Positions 5,407-13,495 of a stretch of 64,000 nt of DNA are shown here, piece by piece. The notes beneath the pieces were generated by a model. The model searched no databases and had not been told where the DNA came from. It worked only from the letters and a program-made list of their open reading frames with translations. Both the position numbers and the translations under genes were made by a program. The DNA is taken from contig NZ_CP031834.1 of the NCBI RefSeq assembly GCF_003590645.1, positions 4,340,501 to 4,404,500 of the forward strand, given 5' to 3'. The DNA is from Mesorhizobium sp. DCY119. Lineage in GTDB: Bacteria > Pseudomonadota > Alphaproteobacteria > Rhizobiales > Rhizobiaceae. Positions within the stretch are counted from its first letter, which is position 1. Each line of letters starts with the position of its first letter.

Positions 5407-7758
5407 TCACGCCACCCAAACCAGCCGCTTTGACGGCCTGCCCAACTTGTTGTCATTCGACGCCAGAACCACGCTGCCTGCCTTCGTAAGATCCTCAAGA
5501 ATCTCCTTTCGCTGCCATCCATCTATAGCCTTGCACCGGTCGAATAAGCGGCCTTCCGCAATGCCCTTGTTCCCTGCCTTTCTAATCAAGCCGGCAATCT
5601 TCTTATAGTTGGCCTCGCGCTGGTTATCGGCCAGCCGTTCGCCCACCTCGGCAAGCATGGCTGCGGCACATGTCCACGCCACGGCTGCGGCCCATTCGAA
5701 CGTCGCTTCCGTGATTACCGGTTCTTTGGGGTCTATACCCACGGCAACAATCATGGCGAGCTTGATAGCGTTTTCCACTATGCGCCGCATGAACGGCCTG
5801 GCCTCTGGCGCGGCAGCAGCTTCGTTGGCGTCAATAGTCTCCTTGACCGCTCGGAAGATTCCTTTAGCGTCGTCAGTCCATTCCACGATATGCGGCTTAT
5901 TCTCCTTCCAATCGGCGACCACCTTCATACCTGGCTTCGTCAAATTTCCCCGCTTAGCTGCAACGTTTATGCCAGCCACGTCAGCCATTCGCTCCATAAG
6001 CAACGTTGGCACGTCGCGCACGTCCCTGGACGGCTTCACTACCGCTGGCTTTGCCCCGGTGACGTGAAATAGTATCAGGCGGGGCAGAAGCCCGTCCTCG
6101 GCACTCGCTGATGACAGGGCGGACCAGAATTGATCTGGCGTTGACGTGCCGTGAATGCAAAGGTTCGGGTTGTAGATTCGCTTGGGTGGAGTCCCGCGAT
6201 AGGCCGCGCCTTCGAAGAACGTCGAGCTGGCGCTGTAGTAATCGCGCAAGTCGGTCGAGATTGCCCGTTGGTGGCTGCCCGCCTTTCGATCGGTGATGTC
6301 CCTCACGAAGCCGCCGAACTCGTCTATCTGGCAATTGACGGACGAGTGGCTTTCCAAAACCTCACGTAGTGCCGACGCCGACATGATGCGTGCGGGGCCG
6401 CTGTATGCATCAAATACGCCGTGATCCGACATGAGGATGCGCTTGATCTGGCTTCGGGCGTGCTCCTTGCCGAAACCGGATTCCGCCAGAGCCACGGTGT
6501 AGATGTTGGGGCGCGTGTCCCTGCTTCCCGTACTGTAGCGAGATCCTGCCAGCGACGCGACAAGAGGCAGCACGGCGGCCAAAGCCAAGGCTCGTGAAGG
6601 CTGTTCGGCCGACGATGTAATCCAGTTGATAAGGTCTTCAACCAAACCGCTGGGGTACGTAAGGCTTTCAATGTCGGCGACAGCCTCGAGCTTGTATTCC
6701 GGGATGTCGTCTTCTTCTGGGTGGGTATCGGTGGATGCGTCTTCCGTTGTGGCAATCACGGTAGCCTGTTGTGCCTTCTTACGCATGCTGTTCTCAATAA
6801 GGGCGCGTGTATCCATAGCGCCCCATCCGGCCATGTTGTCTTCTCGCTCTGGAATGACGCGCGGTTTTTTGATGCCGGCATCCAGGCCGCGCCTGATCTT
6901 GGCTCGAATTTCCTTCTCCCCATCCTTGGCGACAACACCGTTGGCATATGCCGCGTCGAGCAAGCCTATTTCGGCCTCACTTCGGCTAAGCGCGCCCGCG
7001 CCGATAAGTGTTCCAAGTGAGAACGCGGACTTGTTCACTTGCTCGCCGCGCTCACCCTGCCCTGTCGTGGCAAGCAAGTTTAGCTCCGCCTCAACGGCAC
7101 GCTCAACGTACACGTCATTGTCACCGAACGAATAGGTGTAGTCAGATGGGGCTTGCTGTACGTGTGCAGGCGGGCAAACGAGTGCCAACAACCATGAAGG
7201 AGCGTCGGCAAGTGGCGGCAGACCTTCGCCGTCGTAGTCTAACCATACATACTCCTTGCCCTCTGCCGTGACGCTTCCGGGCATGATGACATACCCACCA
7301 CTTCCTCGCACGTCGAGACCTGGGCCAAGACCACCTCGGTTGCGAACACCTGGCGCGTACTTAAAATACCGATGCTCCCCGCCACCAGCAGTTTTTGCCG
7401 TGGCTGTTTCTGGCAGTGTGCCGTACTTTTCCTCCAATGCAGAAAGCGATTCATAACCGTTGATGATGTTGCCATCATCGTCTTTGTGCACATCCACATC
7501 GAGCACCCAAGCACCCATTTGCTCCCCGGTTGGGGCGCCAATCATCGCGCCGGGGTTGCGTTCCCATAGAATGGTGACATTGCGCGTGTTTTTGGTCGCA
7601 CCCTTAAATCCATTCGAGACAAGCGGCGTCTTGGCTTTCAAAACCACGATCTCGCCAGTCTCGCGGTCGTGTTCTTCGGTAATCTCGTCAGCTGCCCTGC
7701 ACGGGAAAACAGGTATTCCGGCTGCCACATAGGATAGTGCTAGTTGTGCGTCGTTCAT
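5407..7758 (-). CDS. Bifunctional primase-polymerase / ATPase replication protein, 783 aa
   Basis: Initiates phage DNA synthesis. The N-terminal 200 residues match the prim-pol (D5/archaeo-primase) fold: WVLDVDVHKDD acidic pair, GGGEHRYFKY with the conserved His, and GLDVRGSGGYVIMPGS. The C-terminal 400 residues form an ATPase of the DUF3987-like type with a divergent P-loop (ESGFGKEHA). The ATG at 7758 (MNDAQLALSYVAAGIPVFP) is chosen because the prim-pol fold begins there; an upstream start would add ten residues. It ends ASNDN...VWVA. It diverges from hicA, and the two promoters share 78 bp. Confidence 0.9.
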   Translation of the reverse strand: MNDAQLALSYVAAGIPVFPCRAADEITEEHDRETGEIVVLKAKTPLVSNGFKGATKNTRNVTILWERNPGAMIGAPTGEQMGAWVLDVDVHKDDDGNIINGYESLSALEEKYGTLPETATAKTAGGGEHRYFKYAPGVRNRGGLGPGLDVRGSGGYVIMPGSVTAEGKEYVWLDYDGEGLPPLADAPSWLLALVCPPAHVQQAPSDYTYSFGDNDVYVERAVEAELNLLATTGQGERGEQVNKSAFSLGTLIGAGALSRSEAEIGLLDAAYANGVVAKDGEKEIRAKIRRGLDAGIKKPRVIPEREDNMAGWGAMDTRALIENSMRKKAQQATVIATTEDASTDTHPEEDDIPEYKLEAVADIESLTYPSGLVEDLINWITSSAEQPSRALALAAVLPLVASLAGSRYSTGSRDTRPNIYTVALAESGFGKEHARSQIKRILMSDHGVFDAYSGPARIMSASALREVLESHSSVNCQIDEFGGFVRDITDRKAGSHQRAISTDLRDYYSASSTFFEGAAYRGTPPKRIYNPNLCIHGTSTPDQFWSALSSASAEDGLLPRLILFHVTGAKPAVVKPSRDVRDVPTLLMERMADVAGINVAAKRGNLTKPGMKVVADWKENKPHIVEWTDDAKGIFRAVKETIDANEAAAAPEARPFMRRIVENAIKLAMIVAVGIDPKEPVITEATFEWAAAVAWTCAAAMLAEVGERLADNQREANYKKIAGLIRKAGNKGIAEGRLFDRCKAIDGWQRKEILEDLTKAGSVVLASNDNKLGRPSKRLVWVA

Positions 7759-7782
7759 TTTGACTCCAGAATTATTCGCTTT

Positions 7783-7817
7783 ACACAACAGTGTGTATTG
7801 TGTATAAGTGTGTATAT
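7783..7817. promoter_or_regulatory. Likely HicB operator/promoter, repeated GTGTGTAT
   Basis: The divergent region between the primase gene and hicA contains TACACAACAGTGTGTA (an inverted repeat) followed by TTGTGTATAAGTGTGTAT. These are repeated GTGTAT units suited to binding by a dimeric antitoxin. HicB autoregulation is known for the family; the site itself is inferred. Confidence 0.5.
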
Positions 7818-7835
7818 CAACTAAGGACTTCGAAA

Positions 7836-8045
7836 ATGGCCCCGAAACGCAACCCCATGAAGCCCCGCGAAATCGTCAAGATGCTCCGCGCGGACGGATG
7901 GGAGATTAAGCGTAAGGGTCCGGGGGATCATGTGCAGTACGCGCACCCCACTAAGCCCGGTAAGGTCACGGTGGACATGGGCGTCACGGAATTTCCGACT
8001 AAGACGCTTAAGTCGATCTTCACACAGGCGGGATGGGACTGGTAA
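7836..8045 (+). CDS. hicA: HicA-family mRNA interferase toxin, 69 aa
   Basis: Toxin of a HicAB pair that cleaves mRNA. It has the small dsRBD-like HicA pattern with the catalytic His in GDHVQY (residues about 27-32) and the preceding DGWEIKRKG strand. The ATG at 7836 (MAPKRNPMKPREIV) fits the usual HicA N-terminus; an upstream in-frame start at 7791 would add 15 unlikely residues. It is transcribed against all its neighbours, so it is an inserted accessory cassette of the phage. Confidence 0.9.
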   Translation: MAPKRNPMKPREIVKMLRADGWEIKRKGPGDHVQYAHPTKPGKVTVDMGVTEFPTKTLKSIFTQAGWDW

Positions 8046-8053
8046 GTCCCATC
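8032..8053 (+). terminator. Hairpin spanning the hicA stop codon
   Basis: GATGGGACT-GGTA-AGTCCCATC forms a perfect 9-bp stem across the TAA of hicA, 29 bp before hicB. There is no T-run, so it is more likely an attenuator or mRNA-processing site adjusting the toxin/antitoxin ratio than a terminator. Confidence 0.5.
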
Positions 8054-8082
8054 TTCCCGTCGGCTAACCAAGGAGACAGAGA

Positions 8083-8610
8083 ATGCCATTGGCTTATGCT
8101 CTCATTCACGAGGAAGGTGGCAGTTTTGGAATCTCGTTTCCGGATTTTCCTGGCTGCATCTCTGGCGGGTCTACGGCCGAAGAGGCAATCAGGCGCGGGA
8201 GCGAGGCGCTAAGTTTCCATGCGGCTGGAATGGTCGAGGACGGCGATGCGCTTCCAATGCTGCGGTCTCTTAGCGAACTTCAAAGCGATGCTGCATTTTC
8301 GGAAATGGCGCGTGACGGTGTCCTTGCTATGGTACCGTTCGAAATTCCCGGCAAGTCGGTTCGAATCAACATCTCCATGGACGAACATCTAATCGAGATG
8401 ATCGACCGAGCCGCGGCGGCATCCGGAAAGAGCCGATCAGGGTTTCTTGCCCATGCCGCCAGATCGACCCTCACGCTTGGTGATGTAAGCAATGAGGTGA
8501 TCAAGTCGGGCGGATCGTCTCGCACAACTATAGTTCGCGATGCAACAAGTGGAAAATTCGAGACCATCAGCCCTCGGTCAAAACGCGTTGCGGAAAAAAA
8601 GAAGGCTTAG
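8083..8610 (+). CDS. hicB: HicB-family antitoxin, 175 aa
   Basis: Antitoxin partner of HicA. The N-terminal domain has the HicB core (SISFPDFPGC-like GISFPDFPGCISGGSTAEEAI). The C-terminal part carries a ribbon-helix-helix DNA-binding segment (VRINISMDEHLIEMIDRAAAASGKSRSGFLAHAAR, roughly residues 89-123). A further basic tail of about 45 residues makes it longer than most HicB proteins. A ribosome binding site AAGGAG precedes the ATG. It converges with the downstream minus-strand gene, leaving 6 bp between stops. Confidence 0.9.
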   Translation: MPLAYALIHEEGGSFGISFPDFPGCISGGSTAEEAIRRGSEALSFHAAGMVEDGDALPMLRSLSELQSDAAFSEMARDGVLAMVPFEIPGKSVRINISMDEHLIEMIDRAAAASGKSRSGFLAHAARSTLTLGDVSNEVIKSGGSSRTTIVRDATSGKFETISPRSKRVAEKKKA

Positions 8611-8616
8611 CTGCTG

Positions 8617-8943
8617 TCAGAAAGGCGCCTGGTCATCTCGAATAAGCGATCGCATCCGATCGGCGCAGCCCTGCCAGACTGTGCCGACGAATATGAGCAC
8701 TTGTTCCTCGCTCCATGCTGACAAGTCCGGCCCATACTCTTCAACGAGTGGGCCGGCCGCTTCCACGCCGCCCTCTCGAGCTTTGAGCTCGTATGGCGTC
8801 CTCCTGCGGACGTTCTTGATGTACTCCATGATTGGTAGGCACTCCGCACATAGGTATTGTGGATCGCGAGTTGGGTTGCCGATTCCGACACCGATGGCGT
8901 GCCGTGTGCACCAGTAGCAATCGGCCGGGTCGTGGGCGCTCAT
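8617..8943 (-). CDS. Conserved small phage protein with CxxC motifs, 108 aa
   Basis: Begins MSAHDPADCYWCTRHAIG and has CAEC about 20 residues later, giving a probable four-Cys zinc site (CYWC ... CAEC). The same N-terminal pattern recurs in phage and prophage proteins of Rhizobiales; the function is unknown. The start overlaps the stop of the methyltransferase gene (ATGA), so it is coupled to it. Confidence 0.8.
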   Translation of the reverse strand: MSAHDPADCYWCTRHAIGVGIGNPTRDPQYLCAECLPIMEYIKNVRRRTPYELKAREGGVEAAGPLVEEYGPDLSAWSEEQVLIFVGTVWQGCADRMRSLIRDDQAPF

Positions 8944-10145
8944 GCTGCGACTCCGAAGAGCGGAAGGTTGTCATTGGTTGCCTGCTTCACTTGCGGGGCG
9001 ACGCGCCACTCGGTTTCGATCCGACGGCGTGCCATGGCGGCATATTCAGGATTGAGTTCGATCAAAGAGGCGCGCCGCCCGTGACGCAGGGCGACGAGTG
9101 CCGTGGTCCCTGCTCCACCGAATGGATCGAGCACGAGGCCACCCTTCGGACATCCGGCGAGAATGCAGCGCTCGGCGAGTTCTGGCGGGAAGGTCGCGAA
9201 ATGGGCATCGGAGAACGGTTGGGTTGCGATATTCCAGACGCTTGCCGGTGCCGGCTCGTAATTGCGAAGGTTGCGACCAAAGCCGCGAAGTGTGGCCTCG
9301 ATGCCTGTGTGGTTGATCTGCCCGGCATGGCGTGGACTGGCGACATCCGACGCTCTGATCTTTTCCTTGGCATCCCACCGATCGTTGAAGCCAGCCATAC
9401 GCCGGCCTGACGATGCGCCGACGGCTGCGGCACTGGCAGCAGTCTGCGCTTGTTTTTGACGAGGGCCGCCAACTGCCTTCATGGTGCCATTGATTTTCGC
9501 TCCACCGTTTGCTCGGTGCGAACCTTCCTGGCTCTCGACATCCTGCGACCAGCGACTGATGCTGGCCTCTGCTGATGGCTGCCGGACCGCCTCGGCGTCA
9601 TAAAAGTACCGCGCTGATTTCGAGAGCATGAATATCTTCTCATGCGAGGTCGCCGGCCGGTCGCGGATGCTCTCCGGCATCGGGTTCGGCTTAGCCCAGA
9701 CGATCTCGCTGCGGATCCACCAGCCGGCCTCTTGCAGCGCTATCGCGAGCCGGTTCGGCACCATGCAAAGGTCTTTAGCCTTGAGGACGCCGCCGATGGT
9801 CGAGAACGGCTTGTCACGAAATGTTCGGTCGTCGTTGCCCGTTGCCTTTGTGTCCGCCGCAGAGCGACCGTTCGGGCTTGTGGCGTAGCAGTCGCCGTAG
9901 TTGATCCACAGCGTACCAGTCGGCTTGAGAACCCGCTTCACAGCCTCGAATACGCGAACCATGACGTCGAGGTGTTCGCCGAGCGTCGGCTCAAGGCCTA
10001 TCTGTCCGTCGACGCCATAGTCCCGCAGCCCCCAATATGGTGGGCTCGTTACGACACAGTCGACGGAATCAGGAGACATCTCTCCGAGCATTGTAAATAC
10101 GTCACCAATCAGCAACTCAACCTTGCCGTCCAAAAATACGGGCAT
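8940..10145 (-). CDS. Site-specific DNA methyltransferase (N4-cytosine / N6-adenine type), 401 aa
   Basis: Beta-class arrangement: catalytic motif TSPPYW near the N-terminus (about residues 33-38) and the AdoMet-binding motif DPFGGAGTT near the C-terminus (about residue 342), with a target-recognition region of low similarity between. No cognate restriction enzyme is nearby, so it is an orphan enzyme, probably protecting phage DNA or affecting regulation. It ends ATNDNLPLFGVAA, which resembles an ssrA tag. GAGGAG lies upstream of the ATG, with the hairpin GCCGA-AAAACA-TCGGC just before it. Confidence 0.92.
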   Translation of the reverse strand: MPVFLDGKVELLIGDVFTMLGEMSPDSVDCVVTSPPYWGLRDYGVDGQIGLEPTLGEHLDVMVRVFEAVKRVLKPTGTLWINYGDCYATSPNGRSAADTKATGNDDRTFRDKPFSTIGGVLKAKDLCMVPNRLAIALQEAGWWIRSEIVWAKPNPMPESIRDRPATSHEKIFMLSKSARYFYDAEAVRQPSAEASISRWSQDVESQEGSHRANGGAKINGTMKAVGGPRQKQAQTAASAAAVGASSGRRMAGFNDRWDAKEKIRASDVASPRHAGQINHTGIEATLRGFGRNLRNYEPAPASVWNIATQPFSDAHFATFPPELAERCILAGCPKGGLVLDPFGGAGTTALVALRHGRRASLIELNPEYAAMARRRIETEWRVAPQVKQATNDNLPLFGVAA

Positions 10146-10229
10146 TCAAAATCTCCTCTATGCCGATGTTTTTCGGCGTGGTGCCGCGCAGTTGGTGTCT
10201 GGGCGGGTGGTGTGTGGCCGCCGATGGCG

Positions 10230-10556
10230 CTACGCGGCAAGCGGGCGGATGTAGCGGTAAGCGGTTACGATGCCCAAAAAGCAGTCACGCTTCACTTCGG
10301 TGGTGAAACCTTCTGGAGCGGGCGGAGGGTCTGTGTAGCCGATGCTAACCCAGTCTTCTTGTTGCTCGGCAACAAGAACAGGAAACCAGTCGTCGTAAGT
10401 TCCAACCCTCGCTTTCCCGTCTGCGCCGTATTCCCAACCGCACTCACACTGGTAGTTGCCGGCAATGTAGAGACCAACGCCTACGTCAACGGAGTCGGAT
10501 TCTGCTTGCTTGCCGCATTCGGCGCACGGCATGAATTGGTCGCCGTGGTTGCTCAT
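10230..10556 (-). CDS. Small phage protein with zinc-ribbon-like cysteines, 108 aa
   Basis: MSNHGDQFMPCAECGK ... QCECGWEYG shows two paired-Cys knuckles in the first 50 residues, suggesting a zinc ribbon. The remainder has no known family. The start overlaps the upstream stop (ATGA). It ends RPLAA. Confidence 0.75.
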   Translation of the reverse strand: MSNHGDQFMPCAECGKQAESDSVDVGVGLYIAGNYQCECGWEYGADGKARVGTYDDWFPVLVAEQQEDWVSIGYTDPPPAPEGFTTEVKRDCFLGIVTAYRYIRPLAA

Positions 10557-10744
10557 GCGGCCAAATCCGGCACTCGGATGCACACGAGATCGGCGCGTCG
10601 ATTGTTCGCCTCATCAAACGTGTAGAAGACTCCGGAGCAGACACGCGTGCGCGGCCCTTCGCTGGTGTCATATGTTTCGATCAGCCTGTACGGTCGAGTT
10701 GTTTCAGGAAACTCCTGTTTTACGATCGCTATGTTAGAGGCCAT
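10553..10744 (-). CDS. Small phage protein, 63 aa
   Basis: Starts MASNIAIVKQEFPET with the ATG overlapping the Gp157 stop (TGATG) and ends PDLAA overlapping the next start (ATGA). No domain recognised. Coupling on both sides supports it as real. Confidence 0.7.
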   Translation of the reverse strand: MASNIAIVKQEFPETTRPYRLIETYDTSEGPRTRVCSGVFYTFDEANNRRADLVCIRVPDLAA

Positions 10745-11253
10745 CAAGCCACCCTCACGGTAAGCGTTTCGCCGCCCGTCTTCAGTTCGGCACCGCGGAC
10801 TTTCTTTCCGGCATCGAACGCCGCCTTGATTGCGGTCTTGTCGGGTGACGTTGTAACTTTCACGAACTTCTTAGGCAGTGCGGTCTCGTCGGTAACCTCG
10901 ACGCTGTCCCTGCCCTTCGATACCGACACTGTGGCCTCGACAAGCGGCGCCTTCTTGATTCCTGCCGCCTTCATAATGCGAAGCATCAACGTTCGCATCG
11001 CATCCTTGCGCTTGTCCGCTCGCGCTTTCCGAGCTTGCAATTCTGCCACTCGGCCGGCAACGGCTTTGGCCATACTGTCGGCGTCCCGCTCTATCGACAC
11101 AAGGCGCGTTAAGACATCGAATGCCGCCGTGGACCCTTCCAGCATATCGGCGCGCAACTGCTCGTCCTCAGCCAATTCGGGGAAGGCTTCGAACAGGCCG
11201 TGAATTTCGGCTTCGAGGTTAGCCACGTCTACGGCCAGGAAGTTGTCGTTCAT
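10744..11253 (-). CDS. Gp157-family phage protein, 169 aa
   Basis: Matches the Siphovirus Gp157 pattern: a long helical N-terminal half (coiled-coil, ERDADSMAKAVAGRVAELQARKARADKRKDAMR) followed by the conserved VSVSKGRDSVEVTDETALPKKFVKVTTSPDKTAIKAAF region. The family has been linked to phage resistance and early functions, but its activity is unclear. GAGGAG lies upstream, with a hairpin leader at 11272-11290. N-terminal MNDN. Confidence 0.88.
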   Translation of the reverse strand: MNDNFLAVDVANLEAEIHGLFEAFPELAEDEQLRADMLEGSTAAFDVLTRLVSIERDADSMAKAVAGRVAELQARKARADKRKDAMRTLMLRIMKAAGIKKAPLVEATVSVSKGRDSVEVTDETALPKKFVKVTTSPDKTAIKAAFDAGKKVRGAELKTGGETLTVRVA

Positions 11254-11271
11254 GTCTTCTCCTCAGTGGTG

Positions 11272-11290
11272 ACCCGCTTGGTAGACGGGT
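11272..11290 (-). promoter_or_regulatory. Intergenic hairpin, loop CTACCAA
   Basis: Minus strand ACCCGT-CTACCAA-GCGGGT, followed by CACCACTGAGGAG before the Gp157 gene. Member of the repeated leader family. Confidence 0.65.
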
Positions 11291-11303
11291 TGTGGTGTGG
11301 TGG

Positions 11304-12416
11304 TTAGGCTACCCAACGTGCGCCGTGCAATGCGCGGCTTTCGTCGACCTTCGTCTGGCTGGTGGTGTTTGCAGCGATGCGAGCGCGGATGACTTCGCGC
11401 GCCTCTTGGCCTGCGCGGACCATGAAGGCAGGTGACCGTAGATCAACAGGCAAGCGTGGGATGGCCTGAAGCGCAAAGTCTTTCTGTGGGAGATTACTGT
11501 TCGCTGCCACGAAGTCGGCAAGGTCGTCGGCTCGACGCTTCACACCAGCCTCAACCGATGCCGCATATTCTCGCGCCGCATCGGCGTCAGCTTCATCAAG
11601 CAGCGGCAAGACGTCATCCAGGCCACCTGACAGAACAAGCGCTAGGATGTTCTTTTCCTGCAATATACTGTCTTTGGCGCGGTGTTTCAGAACATAGTCT
11701 TCGCCCTTTGCCTTAACCATCGTGCCGTCCTCGAATCGGACAACAAATCCCTCGGCGCCCTGTATTGCTCTGGCGTAGGCGAGGAATTCTGTGGCTGTGG
11801 TGTGTTGGGGCGTGTGGTGCTCGACCAAATCAATGCACGATTCACGAGAGAATGCCCATTGGAGTGAAGTTGGCAGATACTCGCCAGACGCGTTCTTTCG
11901 GATGGCAAGAAGAGTAAGGTCACTACGATCGTAGCGAACCACAATGCGGTTATCCGGAGCCGTCCACTCAAAGATTGGTGTCGCGCCGGCCTCCAACATG
12001 GCGTGACAGGCGTTTCGAAGCTTGGAAGTGATATGCCGCTCCGCCCTAACCGCATGATCGGTTCGCCCCATGCGCGTCATGAAGACCACTTCGCCATTGA
12101 CGATCGCAGGATGGATCATCGAGCCGTCAAGCTTCTCCATGATTGTGTGCGGCCGACTGAAATCCAGAACATGAGGCTGCGTTTCTGGCCGCTCTCCGAC
12201 GTTGAAGAATTTGTGAAACGGGCGAGCCAAAATTCTGCCATCGGGCGCAAACTTGATGCCGCGGCATTCTAACCGAGCCGGGTGGTCGAAGCTGTCAGGC
12301 AACGCGTAAACGTAGTCGATGACAGTGTAATCGCCCTTGTCGGCGACTACGAACTCCTGCCTGCCGTCGAGGTGCGGAAGAACATCGTCAATGTGGTTGA
12401 TGCGGAAGTGGGTCAT
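11304..12416 (-). CDS. T4 Rnl1-like RNA ligase, 370 aa
   Basis: ATP-dependent RNA ligase that reseals cleaved tRNA. The nucleotidyl-transferase motifs are visible: EKLDGS with the adenylated lysine K95, ECRGIKF and ARPFHKFFNVGE upstream of it (T4 Rnl1 style), AEGFVVRF (motif IV) and MVKAKGEDYVLKHR (motif V). The start at 12416 (MTHFRINHID) overlaps the stop of the kinase/phosphatase gene (ATGA), so the two repair enzymes are translated as a pair. T4 uses the same pair to undo host anticodon-nuclease damage. Confidence 0.92.
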   Translation of the reverse strand: MTHFRINHIDDVLPHLDGRQEFVVADKGDYTVIDYVYALPDSFDHPARLECRGIKFAPDGRILARPFHKFFNVGERPETQPHVLDFSRPHTIMEKLDGSMIHPAIVNGEVVFMTRMGRTDHAVRAERHITSKLRNACHAMLEAGATPIFEWTAPDNRIVVRYDRSDLTLLAIRKNASGEYLPTSLQWAFSRESCIDLVEHHTPQHTTATEFLAYARAIQGAEGFVVRFEDGTMVKAKGEDYVLKHRAKDSILQEKNILALVLSGGLDDVLPLLDEADADAAREYAASVEAGVKRRADDLADFVAANSNLPQKDFALQAIPRLPVDLRSPAFMVRAGQEAREVIRARIAANTTSQTKVDESRALHGARWVA

Positions 12417-13348
12417 GCAGCCTCTCTCCACTCGCCAACGCGCATATCCACGACCGAAACATTCGGCAGGCCATCACCCGCAAGAATGTCACGCAAGGCG
12501 GACTGCATGCGCTCGTGGTGCACTTCGACCAGCGTCTTATCGCCGATCAACACTTCGTTGCGCCAGCCAGCCGTCGCCTTCTTGTCGGCAAGCGGTCGAT
12601 CGACAACAACATAGGAAATGGCAGAACCGACTGGCGCCAGCGACACGCACGCCAAACGGTCCCGCCTGCGAAGGTTGGTGGCGTCGATGCATACCGAAAG
12701 CCCGCTATCGAGCCGAGCCTTTGCGATTCGATGCAGGGCAGTGAAAACGTCTTCGTTTCGCGACTGGTCTTGAAAATTGCCAGTATATTCGGCACGGAGA
12801 TCGTCGCTCGAAATGTATCCTGGCAAGCCCTTAGCGTATTTGGTCTTGCCCGCTCCGCTCGGACCCACCATCAAGGTCAAGAGCGAGCCGTCATGAACAG
12901 GCGGAATTATCCGCCCTTCGTCCTCCCAGTTGGCGACAACCTGAAAGCAGGGAATCCCTTCTGCCCGCCACATATCGACCACGCGCTGCCGATCGTCGTA
13001 AACGAGGTCAGGCCGCCCGTGTTCCTGCGACAACCAGTAGCGCTTCAGAACAGCGTCTGGCGTGCTGTCTCCTGCTGCCCGCATGTGCTGCAGGTAGCAA
13101 GGGTCAATGCCCATATCGGAAAGCCAGTTTTCGGTTTCGGCTCGAACGACGTCGCTGCGGGCCGACCAAATGCGAACTTTGTGGCCAGCGCGGAGGTGTG
13201 CGTGAAACGTCTCGATGACGTGAGAAACGCCACGATCAAAGACGCATTCACGGAAGAACGCCGCCCAATCTTTCTTGCCGCCGCGGACGTGGTGCACGCG
13301 ATGGCCGATATCGGCAATAGTGCCGTCTAAGTCAAAAATGACGAACAC
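12413..13348 (-). CDS. Polynucleotide phosphatase-kinase (HAD phosphatase + P-loop kinase), 311 aa
   Basis: End-healing enzyme for broken RNA. The N-terminal HAD phosphatase has FDLDGTIAD (D6, D8) and WSARSD, with YDDRQRVVDMWR as the acidic motif. The C-terminal kinase has the P-loop GPSGAGKT (162-169), SDDLRAEYTG and DATNLRRRDR. T4 Pnkp has kinase first and phosphatase last, so the domain order here is reversed. The start is GTG at 13348 with GAGGAG upstream. It is coupled to the downstream RNA ligase. Confidence 0.92.
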   Translation of the reverse strand: MFVIFDLDGTIADIGHRVHHVRGGKKDWAAFFRECVFDRGVSHVIETFHAHLRAGHKVRIWSARSDVVRAETENWLSDMGIDPCYLQHMRAAGDSTPDAVLKRYWLSQEHGRPDLVYDDRQRVVDMWRAEGIPCFQVVANWEDEGRIIPPVHDGSLLTLMVGPSGAGKTKYAKGLPGYISSDDLRAEYTGNFQDQSRNEDVFTALHRIAKARLDSGLSVCIDATNLRRRDRLACVSLAPVGSAISYVVVDRPLADKKATAGWRNEVLIGDKTLVEVHHERMQSALRDILAGDGLPNVSVVDMRVGEWREAA

Positions 13349-13369
13349 GCTAAATCTCCTCAGGTGGTG

Positions 13370-13392
13370 AATCCGGATTGGTAGTCCGAATT
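13370..13392 (-). promoter_or_regulatory. Intergenic hairpin, loop CTACCAA
   Basis: Minus strand AATTCGGA-CTACCAA-TCCGGATT: an 8-bp stem with one wobble, followed by CACCACCTGAGGAG before the kinase/phosphatase gene. Member of the repeated leader family. Confidence 0.7.
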
Positions 13393-13440
13393 TGTTAGAT
13401 TTGTTATCTTTGTTGGATTCGTAGCGTCAAGTCAAGCGCT
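13390..13440 (-). promoter_or_regulatory. Internal promoter with putative repressor operator
   Basis: The 148-bp gap upstream of the kinase gene contains a -35-like TTGACG and a -10-like GATAAC about 16 bp apart on the minus strand. The sequence overlaps ATTTGTTAGATTTGT (13390-13404), whose reverse complement occurs exactly at 25807-25821 near the repressor gene. Likely an operator-controlled internal promoter. Confidence 0.5.
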
Positions 13441-13495
13441 GGCCTGCCTTTTGCCGAGAAAAGAATAGGGACACACCGTTTGTTACAACAGCAGG

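Noticed and set aside
9642-10625. Plus-strand frame of 327 codons opposite the methyltransferase
   Set aside because: Antisense to conserved methyltransferase motifs and two small coupled genes; no start signal or domain.
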